Below are positions 7,794-14,208 of a DNA stretch of 41,013 bases, one piece after another (positions within the stretch are counted from its first letter, which is position 1; every line of letters starts with the position of its first letter). The DNA comes from an uncultured Bacteroidota bacterium. GTDB lineage: Bacteria; Bacteroidota; Bacteroidia; Bacteroidales; 4484-276. The DNA lies in contig CAJATL010000149.1 in NCBI GenBank assembly GCA_903944895.1, forward strand, positions 1 through 41,013, read 5' to 3'. The notes under the pieces were generated by a model that worked only from the letters and a program-made list of their open reading frames with translations, was not told the DNA's origin and searched no databases. Made by a program: the position numbers and the translations under genes.

Positions 7794-9320
7794 ATGGCAA
7801 ATAATGAAGATCTTTTTAAAAAATTAATTTCCCATGCCAGAGAGTATGGGTTTGTTTTTCCGTCGAGTGAAATTTACGATGGCCTCAGCGCCGTTTATGA
7901 TTACGGACAGTATGGTGTTGAACTCAAAAACAACATCAAAAACTACTGGTGGAGGGCTATGGTGCAGCATCACGAAAACATTGTTGGCGTTGATTCGGCA
8001 ATTTTTATGCACCCAACCATCTGGAAGGCTTCCGGGCACGTGGATGCTTTTAACGATCCTTTGATTGATAACAAGGATTCAAAGAAGCGCTATCGCGCCG
8101 ATGTTCTTGTTGAGGACCATATGGCCAAAATCGAAGCCAAGATCGAAAAGGAAGTCGAAAAAGCAGCTAAACGATTTGGCGACACCTTCGACAAACAACA
8201 GTTTATAACGACAAATCCGCGTGTTGTTGAGTATTTCAAACAAATCGAAGAAATTAAGCAACGGCTGTATCCGGCATTGGAACAAAACGACCTCACAGGA
8301 GTTAAGCAACTCATCGAGGATCTAGAAATCGTATGCCCGATATCAGGTTCCCGCAACTGGACAGATGTGCGGCAGTTCAACCTGATGTTTTCGACAAGCA
8401 TGGGATCAACAGCCGATGGCGCTAACATCATTTATCTGCGACCTGAAACTGCGCAAGGAATCTTCGTAAACTTTCTCAACATCCAGAAAAGTGGCAGGAT
8501 GAAAATTCCTTTCGGGATCGCACAAATTGGTAAAGCCTTCAGAAATGAAATTGTTGCGCGCCAGTTTATTTTCAGGATGCGTGAGTTCGAACAGATGGAG
8601 ATGCAGTTTTTTGTTCGTCCCGGTGAAGAAAAAACCTGGTACGAATACTGGAAGCAGCAACGCATCAACTGGCACCTTTCGTTGGGAATACCAGCCGAAA
8701 AATATCGCTTCCACGATCACGAAAAACTGGCACATTATGCCAATGCTGCCGCTGATATTGAATTTGAATTCCCGTTTGGCTTTAAAGAACTTGAAGGCAT
8801 TCATTCGAGAACCGACTTCGATTTAAGCTCACATCAGAAATTCTCAGGCAAGAAAATGCAATATTTCGATCCTGAGCTTAACGAAAGTTACGTTCCGTTT
8901 GTCATCGAAACTTCTATAGGCCTCGATCGCACTTTCCTGGCGGTTTTAAGCAACGCTTTTACCGAGGAAATCCTTACCGATGGATCGGAGCGGGTAGTGA
9001 TGAAAATACCACCTGTGCTTGCTCCTATCAAAGCAGCAGTGTTGCCATTAATTAAAAAGGATGGTCTTCCCGAAAAAGCACGCGAAATATTTGATACCCT
9101 CAAACTTGATTTTATGTGCCAGTACGACGAAAAGGATGCTATCGGTCGTCGTTACCGCCGGCAGGATGCCATCGGAACAGCCTATTGCATCACCATCGAT
9201 CATCAAACCCTGGAAGATAACATGGTTACTATCCGCGAACGCGACACCATGTCGCAGGACAGGATTGGGATTGAGGCGATTTCAGGAATCATCACAAAAC
9301 GCATTAAAGAAAACAGATAG
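7794..9320 (+). CDS. glyS: Glycyl-tRNA synthetase (single-chain, alpha2 type)
   Basis: Charges tRNA-Gly with glycine in the cytoplasm; 508 residues. This is the eukaryote-like class II GlyRS, not the two-subunit GlyQ/GlyS enzyme. Visible signatures are the N-terminal FVFPSSEIYDGLSAVYDYGQ, the active-site LRPETAQGIFVNF, motif 2 in FRNEIVARQFIFRMREFEQME, motif 3 in VIETSIGLDRTFLAV, and the C-terminal anticodon-binding domain (from about IPPVLAPIKAAVLP). Residues about 105-190 form a charged helical insertion. The start is fixed by the promoter immediately upstream. It is convergent with pth across a bidirectional terminator. Confidence 0.96.
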   Translation: MANNEDLFKKLISHAREYGFVFPSSEIYDGLSAVYDYGQYGVELKNNIKNYWWRAMVQHHENIVGVDSAIFMHPTIWKASGHVDAFNDPLIDNKDSKKRYRADVLVEDHMAKIEAKIEKEVEKAAKRFGDTFDKQQFITTNPRVVEYFKQIEEIKQRLYPALEQNDLTGVKQLIEDLEIVCPISGSRNWTDVRQFNLMFSTSMGSTADGANIIYLRPETAQGIFVNFLNIQKSGRMKIPFGIAQIGKAFRNEIVARQFIFRMREFEQMEMQFFVRPGEEKTWYEYWKQQRINWHLSLGIPAEKYRFHDHEKLAHYANAAADIEFEFPFGFKELEGIHSRTDFDLSSHQKFSGKKMQYFDPELNESYVPFVIETSIGLDRTFLAVLSNAFTEEILTDGSERVVMKIPPVLAPIKAAVLPLIKKDGLPEKAREIFDTLKLDFMCQYDEKDAIGRRYRRQDAIGTAYCITIDHQTLEDNMVTIRERDTMSQDRIGIEAISGIITKRIKENR

Positions 9321-9335
9321 TTTTTAAAAATAATC

Positions 9336-9382
9336 AAAAAAAACCGGCAATTTTCGATGATGAAAATTGCCGGTTTTTTTTT
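9336..9382. terminator. Bidirectional terminator between glyS and pth
   Basis: A perfect stem of at least 17 bp (9339-9355 with 9362-9378; core ACCGGCAATTTTC) around a 6-nt loop, with A-runs on the left and T-runs on the right, so it works for both convergent transcripts. Confidence 0.9.
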
Positions 9383-9415
9383 GGATTTTGAAGACTGTGA
9401 TTTGATCTTTGCTTT

Positions 9416-9979
9416 TTACTTCCTGTTAAACTGGTTCATGGTGTTTTGCGGTCCGCTCAGCACAAAGTTTTTAACCATTTCGACAGCAAGTGGAATTTTT
9501 TCGATTAAAACTTTTTCTTCGTTTTTTGTCCATTTTCCAAGCACATATTCCACCTGAAAACCGCGGGCAAAATCTTTTCCAATTCCGGCTCTTAACCTCG
9601 CAAATTCATTGGTTCCGAGGGTTTCGATAATATGATTTATCCCATTATGGGTGCCACCGCTACCTTTGGGGCGCATCCGGAGTGCGCCAAGGTCAAGATC
9701 AAGATCGTCAAAAACCACCAGCAGGTTTTCGATGGGGATGTCTTCCTTATCCAACCAGTATTTTACAGCTTTTCCGCTGAGATTCATAAATGTGGTAGGT
9801 TTTATCAGCAACAGCTGACGGCCTTTCAATTTTGCATTAGCAATAAATGCATGGCGGCCAATCTCAAAGTTTGTTTTGAGATCGCCGGCAAGCGCATCGA
9901 GCACGGCAAAACCGATGTTATGCCGTGTGTTTTCATATTCGCTGCCCACATTTCCGAGGCCTGCTATCAGGTATTTCAA
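9416..9979 (-). CDS. pth: Peptidyl-tRNA hydrolase
   Basis: Cleaves peptidyl-tRNA released from stalled ribosomes; 187 residues, the usual length. Motifs: LIAGLGNVGSEYENTRHNIGF with catalytic His20, FVVFDDLDLDLG-type Asp loop (VVFDDLDLDLGALRMR), and the SGGTHNGINHI Asn/His segment. The start codon is TTG (9979-9977): translation from it gives the canonical MKYLIAGLG, there is no upstream ATG, and an in-frame TAA lies seven codons before it. Third gene of prs-rplY-pth, separated from rplY by an 86-bp gap with a hairpin. Confidence 0.95.
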   Translation of the reverse strand: MKYLIAGLGNVGSEYENTRHNIGFAVLDALAGDLKTNFEIGRHAFIANAKLKGRQLLLIKPTTFMNLSGKAVKYWLDKEDIPIENLLVVFDDLDLDLGALRMRPKGSGGTHNGINHIIETLGTNEFARLRAGIGKDFARGFQVEYVLGKWTKNEEKVLIEKIPLAVEMVKNFVLSGPQNTMNQFNRK

Positions 9980-10004
9980 TGGATTGAGTTTTTTTGATTA
10001 AAAA

Positions 10005-10045
10005 AGAAAAGGTATAAAGTCACATGACGTGCTTCATACCTTTTT
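10005..10045 (-). terminator. Hairpin with T-tract between rplY and pth
   Basis: Minus strand: a 13-bp stem with one G-U pair (10044-10032 with 10019-10007; AAAAGGTATGAAG) followed by a pyrimidine-rich CTTTTTT tract. It can partially terminate the prs-rplY message before pth. Confidence 0.6.
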
Positions 10046-10065
10046 AGTACCTAAGAATTATTATA

Positions 10066-10677
10066 CTATTTCTTGGCTTTGGCTTTGGCTCCGCCGGCAG
10101 CAGGTTTCCCATCAGCAGCAGCATCATCGTCAACACCTCTGGTTGAAACGATAGTTACAACTACTGAAGATAAAGGATCGAGAAACTGAATGTTTTCTCT
10201 TACCAAATCTCCAACTTTAATCGTTCCGGCAATATTCAGTTCCGAAATATCAACCTGGATATCATCGGGTAAATATTGAGGCAATGCTTTAATTTTGAGT
10301 TTTCTGATTTTCCTGATCAATTTACCGCCTTTTAAAACACCAGGTGCAACACCTGTAAAGTTAACCGGAACAGAAATAATCACTGGCTTGTCATCGAAAA
10401 TTTCCATAAAATCGATGTGAAGAATACTGTCAGTCACAGGATGATACTGAATGTCCTGTAAAATTGCATTGTATTCCTTACCGCTGATTTTAAGATTGAC
10501 AATAAAAATCTCAGGTGTAAAAATGAGTTTTTTAAAGTCTTTTTCGGTAGCTACAAAATGAACCTGGTCTTTTCCGCCGTAAAGCACGCATGGAACTTTC
10601 GCTTCCTTACGATGCATTTTAGCATCCTTTTTCCCTACGTTCTCTCTCAGAGAACCGCTAATAGTTAATGCTTTCAT
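10066..10677 (-). CDS. rplY: 50S ribosomal protein L25 / general stress protein CTC
   Basis: Binds 5S rRNA in the large ribosomal subunit; 203 residues, the long CTC form with an N-terminal L25 domain (about 1-95; LYGGKDQVHFVATEKDFKKL) and a C-terminal TL5-like beta domain (about 96-180; VPVNFTGVAPGVLKGG). The C-terminus is a low-complexity Ala/Gly/Lys tail (about 185-203). The gene sits 39 bp after prs and before pth, an order found in many bacteria. Confidence 0.95.
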   Translation of the reverse strand: MKALTISGSLRENVGKKDAKMHRKEAKVPCVLYGGKDQVHFVATEKDFKKLIFTPEIFIVNLKISGKEYNAILQDIQYHPVTDSILHIDFMEIFDDKPVIISVPVNFTGVAPGVLKGGKLIRKIRKLKIKALPQYLPDDIQVDISELNIAGTIKVGDLVRENIQFLDPLSSVVVTIVSTRGVDDDAAADGKPAAGGAKAKAKK

Positions 10678-10716
10678 GATAAAAAATAAAAATTAATGAA
10701 TAAAAAATAAAACTAT

Positions 10717-11658
10717 TTATTGAATGGTTAAAAAATCGAAATGAGTGCTGATGGATTTGTTTTTATGAACCCTCCGGATAACATCAGCAAAAATGTCTGC
10801 AGTGGACAATATGGTTATTTTATCGGATGCAACACGTGGAATTGTATCAGTGACAAGCACTTCAGTAAGCGCCGAATCCTCAATCTTTTTAACAGCATCG
10901 AACGAAAAAACGGGATGTGTACAAATTGCCCTCACCGAATTGGCGCCCTGTTTCATCATCAGGTTGGCACTTTTTGTTATTGTGCCTCCGGTATCGATAA
11001 TATCGTCAACCAAAACCACATCTTTACCTTCAACATCGCCGATAACTCTGATCGATTCGATCTGGTTGGCCCGGCTTCGTTGTTTAAAACAGATAACCAG
11101 ATCGGTATTGAGGAATTTTGCATAGGCAGCAGCCCGCTTTGTCCCACCTGTATCAGGTGATGCCATGGTAAGATTGGGCAGTTGCATTTTTTGCAGATGC
11201 GGAACAAAAATCGAGGAGGCGTACATGTGATCAACAGGAATATCCACAAAACCCTGGATTTGATCAGAATGAAGATCCATCGTAATAATCCGGTCAACGC
11301 CGGCGGCAACAAGCAAGTTGGTAATGAGTTTAGCTCCGATCGAAACGCGTGGTCTGTCCTTACGATCCTGCCTGGCAAATCCAAAATATGGAATAAGCGC
11401 TACAACTCTTTTTGCAGACGCTCTTTTTGCTGCATCAATCAGCAATAAAAGTTCAAATAAATTGTCGGCTGGAGGAAAAGTAGATTGGATTAAAAAAACA
11501 TCGTTACCGCGAATAGTTTCTTCAAAACATGGCTGATATTCACCATCTTTAAAGTGCGAAACTGTTACCTTTCCAAGCTCTTTACCATAGCTGGCGGCAA
11601 TTTTATCGGCCAGATACCTTGTTTTTTCACCTGAAAAAATATTTACACTTGAAGCCAT
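10717..11658 (-). CDS. prs: Ribose-phosphate pyrophosphokinase (PRPP synthetase)
   Basis: Makes PRPP from ribose 5-phosphate and ATP, the entry to purine, pyrimidine, His, Trp and NAD synthesis; 313 residues. Motifs: FARQDRKDRPRVSIGAKLI (ATP site), DLHSDQIQGFVDIPVDH (metal/regulatory region) and the PRPP loop VVLVDDIIDTGGTI. First gene of prs-rplY-pth, preceded by a good promoter. Confidence 0.97.
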   Translation of the reverse strand: MASSVNIFSGEKTRYLADKIAASYGKELGKVTVSHFKDGEYQPCFEETIRGNDVFLIQSTFPPADNLFELLLLIDAAKRASAKRVVALIPYFGFARQDRKDRPRVSIGAKLITNLLVAAGVDRIITMDLHSDQIQGFVDIPVDHMYASSIFVPHLQKMQLPNLTMASPDTGGTKRAAAYAKFLNTDLVICFKQRSRANQIESIRVIGDVEGKDVVLVDDIIDTGGTITKSANLMMKQGANSVRAICTHPVFSFDAVKKIEDSALTEVLVTDTIPRVASDKITILSTADIFADVIRRVHKNKSISTHFDFLTIQ

Positions 11659-11692
11659 ATTATGATGATTTTAGCGTTGATTTTTCCACGGC

Positions 11693-11726
11693 GCAAAATT
11701 ACATTTTTATTTGAGTGTAGCAATTT
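11693..11726 (-). promoter_or_regulatory. prs operon promoter
   Basis: On the minus strand TTG (11723-11721) and TAATTTTGC (11701-11693) match -33/-7 elements, with 19 bp between them. The expected transcript start is about 30 bases before the prs ATG. Confidence 0.75.
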
Positions 11727-11737
11727 TTTAATGTGGC

Positions 11738-11771
11738 TTTGGATTTTGAATTGAAATTTAAATACCTTTGC
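11738..11771 (+). promoter_or_regulatory. tRNA-Leu promoter
   Basis: TTTG (11738-11741) and TACCTTTGC (11763-11771) with 21 bp between; 33 bp before the tRNA. Confidence 0.65.
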
Positions 11772-11804
11772 GCCTTCAAAATAAGTCCTTTGTTTTGGTT
11801 ACCC

Positions 11805-11891
11805 GCCCGAGTGGCGGAATTGGTAGACGCGTTGGTCTCAAAAACCAATGAACTTATGTTCGTGCCGGTTCGATTCCGGCCTCGGGTACCA
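11805..11891 (+). tRNA. tRNA-Leu (CAA anticodon)
   Basis: 87 nt including an encoded CCA. The acceptor stem is GCCCGAG/CTCGGGT (G1-U72 wobble), the anticodon stem TTGGT/ACCAA with loop CTCAAAA gives anticodon CAA, a long variable arm follows (TGAACTTATGTTCG), and the T-arm is GCCGGTTCGATTCCGGC. The class II variable arm and D-arm confirm leucine. Confidence 0.96.
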
Positions 11892-11901
11892 GTATTTATA
11901 T

Positions 11902-11937
11902 AAAGCCTTGAAATTCAAACTTTCAGGGCTTTTTTAT
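11902..11937 (+). terminator. tRNA-Leu terminator
   Basis: A 12-bp stem with one G-U pair (11902-11913 with 11921-11932; AAAGCCTTGAAA) followed by a T tract, 10 bp after the tRNA. Confidence 0.8.
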
Positions 11938-12030
11938 TTACAATAAACTGTAAAAAAACAGGGTTCGTACCTAAACGAATCTAGTGCCCGGAAGATTGAT
12001 AATGCCAAACAGGCCAATTCCGGAAATTTC

Positions 12031-12070
12031 AAAAAAAAAGACCTTCCAGACAGGGAGTCAGGAAGGTCTT
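12031..12070 (-). terminator. Orphan intrinsic terminator, minus strand
   Basis: A 10-bp perfect stem AAGACCTTCC/GGAAGGTCTT (12070-12061 with 12047-12038) and a T-run of nine on the minus strand (A-run 12031-12039 on plus). On the plus strand no T-run follows, so it serves a minus-strand transcript, but no gene is visible upstream on that strand until 16871. Confidence 0.7.
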
Positions 12071-12650
12071 AATTTTCAGGGTAAACAGAAGTTGCACACT
12101 TTTAAAACTTGGGGGAAGTCAAGAAAACAACTTCATTCATTGAATCATTAATGATTTGGGGAAAGGTGGGGACCTTATGATGAATTCTGCCTGATCAACA
12201 AGGATGATAAATGCGATAAATGATTCAACGTCTAAATAAATTGAAAGAACGTATGCTAAAAATTTTGTTTTTAAATTCTGCAGCTAAAATATGTCAAAAA
12301 AACCTGGAATGCAAGTACTAAGGTAGTTGGAAGATATATGTCGAAATCGTGCATTTAACGATATCTTGAAGGAACGTATGCTTTTCTTGAAGGAACGTAT
12401 GCTTTTCTCGAACGTACGCATTTTGAGCTATTTTTGAAATTTTCGCAATTTATTCTGGGTTTAAATAATTAGACTCATTTTGGGCAGTTTTAGCCATCAA
12501 ATCACAGCTATTTTCATGAATAAATGCCTTAAAAATGATCCTTTTATCGATTGGAGGTATTTTTCCTGACTAAAATATCTGCCAAATCACACTTTGGAAA
12601 TAGAACTTTTAGAAACCGCTAAAATCACCAGACTTAAAATTATCCGGATA
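12071..12650. other. AT-rich spacer without a recognisable gene
   Basis: No reading frame of note and no known RNA fold recognised. It holds the four GAACGTAYGC sites described separately. The minus strand has a 12-codon frame at 12140-12102 (MNEVVFLTSPKF) just upstream of the orphan terminator; that is too short to support on its own. Confidence 0.5.
12241..12419 (-). promoter_or_regulatory. Four GAACGTAYGC sites, LytTR-like direct repeats
   Basis: GAACGTATGC occurs at 12247-12256, 12372-12381 and 12393-12402, and GAACGTACGC at 12410-12419. The two central copies belong to a perfect 21-bp tandem duplication (12366-12386, 12387-12407). Read on the minus strand each contains TACGTTC, close to the direct-repeat consensus of LytTR response regulators, whose sites repeat about every 21 bp. 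The regulator assignment is inference. Confidence 0.5.
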
Positions 12651-12683
12651 TTGATCTGGAGGTGGTTAAAACGCTAATTTTGC
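12651..12683 (+). promoter_or_regulatory. tilS promoter
   Basis: TTG (12651-12653) and TAATTTTGC (12675-12683), 21 bp apart. The tilS ATG is at 12687, so the message should have almost no leader. Confidence 0.65.
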
Positions 12684-12686
12684 ATT

Positions 12687-14021
12687 ATGAATCTTGACCA
12701 TTTTCTGAATAATATTGATAATCAAAAACTATTCTTACCAAACCAAAAAATTTTGCTCGCAATAAGCGGGGGTGTCGATTCGATGGTGATGGTTTCACTT
12801 TTCAGCAAAGCAAAATTTATTTTTGGAATTGCTCATTGTAACTTTAAGCTTCGGGGCGCTGAAAGTGACGAAGATGCTGCATTTGTTAAAAAAATGGCCT
12901 TGAACCTGGGGGTCGAATATTTCGAAAAAGACTTTAATACCCGTGAAACAGCCTTGCGCAAAAAACAATCAATCCAGGTTGCTGCCCGCGAACTCAGATA
13001 TGAATGGTTTAAACAGATTGTTTCAGAAAAAAACTACGATTACTTTGCCACAGCGCACCAGTTTGATGATCAAACCGAAACATTTTTTATTAACCTTTTC
13101 AGGGGAACCGGTATTTCAGGATTAAGAGGGATTTTGCCGAAAAACGGAAAGTGTATCAGGCCACTGCTTTTTGCAAGCCGCAACGAAATTGAGGAATTTG
13201 CTGCGAATAATGGCATTTTATTTCGGAACGACAGCTCAAATGACAGTGACAAATACCTCAGAAACCGGATCAGACATCAGGTGATTCCAGCTCTGGAAGG
13301 CACTTATCCCGATTTCAGGAAAGGATTTGTAACAACTTTAAAAAATCTGGCTGGTGCCGAAAAAATCTTAAACCAGGAAATCAAAAAGAAGTCGGAAACC
13401 CTCCTGGAAAAACAAGATTTTATTATCAAAATTGAGCTGAAAAAGCTTCGGTTACTCGATCCGTTGCCTGTTTATCTGTTCGAAATTCTCAAACCTTTTC
13501 ATTTTAATTTTTCGACCGTTGAGGATATTTGTGAAGCTTTGGAACGAATTGCAGGAAAAAGCTTTTTTTCGACAACACACTGCCTTCGGGGCGAACGGGA
13601 TGAATTGGTGATAACCCCCTTAACTGCGATGGAAAATGAAAATGAACAGGAATTTTTCATCCCCGAAACCGAATCTTCGTTAAATTATCCTATTAATCTT
13701 TCCTTTGAGATAATTAAAGATAAAGCAGGTTTTCTAATCCAAAATAACCCTGATCTTGCTCAACTCGATTATGAGAAACTGCAATTTCCTTTAAAAATCA
13801 GGAAATGGAAACATGGTGATGCTTTTAACCCTTTGGGAATGAAGGTCAAAAAATTGTTATCCGACTTTTTTATCAACCAGAAGTTTTCGACATCGGAAAA
13901 ACAAAATGCCTGGTTACTTGTCTCGGGAAATGAAATTGTCTGGATAATCGGTCATCGAATTAGCGACAAATTTAAAATTACCGAAAAAACCAAAACGATC
14001 TTGATTATCACGCCTTTTTAA
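12687..14021 (+). CDS. tilS: tRNA(Ile)-lysidine synthetase
   Basis: Converts C34 of the CAU-anticodon tRNA-Ile to lysidine so that it reads AUA; 444 residues. The N-terminal PP-loop ATPase motif is LAISGGVDSMVM (about 23-34), followed by the family signature AHQFDDQTETFFINLFRGTG and IRPLL. A middle helical domain and a C-terminal domain (KIRKWKHGDAFNPLGM, LLSDFFINQK) complete the usual bacterial TilS layout. It stands as a single gene with its own promoter. Confidence 0.95.
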   Translation: MNLDHFLNNIDNQKLFLPNQKILLAISGGVDSMVMVSLFSKAKFIFGIAHCNFKLRGAESDEDAAFVKKMALNLGVEYFEKDFNTRETALRKKQSIQVAARELRYEWFKQIVSEKNYDYFATAHQFDDQTETFFINLFRGTGISGLRGILPKNGKCIRPLLFASRNEIEEFAANNGILFRNDSSNDSDKYLRNRIRHQVIPALEGTYPDFRKGFVTTLKNLAGAEKILNQEIKKKSETLLEKQDFIIKIELKKLRLLDPLPVYLFEILKPFHFNFSTVEDICEALERIAGKSFFSTTHCLRGERDELVITPLTAMENENEQEFFIPETESSLNYPINLSFEIIKDKAGFLIQNNPDLAQLDYEKLQFPLKIRKWKHGDAFNPLGMKVKKLLSDFFINQKFSTSEKQNAWLLVSGNEIVWIIGHRISDKFKITEKTKTILIITPF

Positions 14022-14208
14022 GGTGAACATGAAAATTCAGGGGTAATAGGGTGAATCGATTCAAGTTTTAGAATTCCAAAAATATTACTTTCGCACAGGT
14101 TTTTTCCTTCAAAAACAATGTTTATTTCAGGTAAAAAAGTTTTACTTTCAAATTATAAGATTCATTTTAAATATTCGTTTTTAGATGCAATTCTCTAACT
14201 GAAACTAT

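Noticed and set aside
12102-12140. 12-codon minus-strand frame (MNEVVFLTSPKF)
   Set aside because: Too short to support alone; kept only as part of the finding on the orphan terminator.
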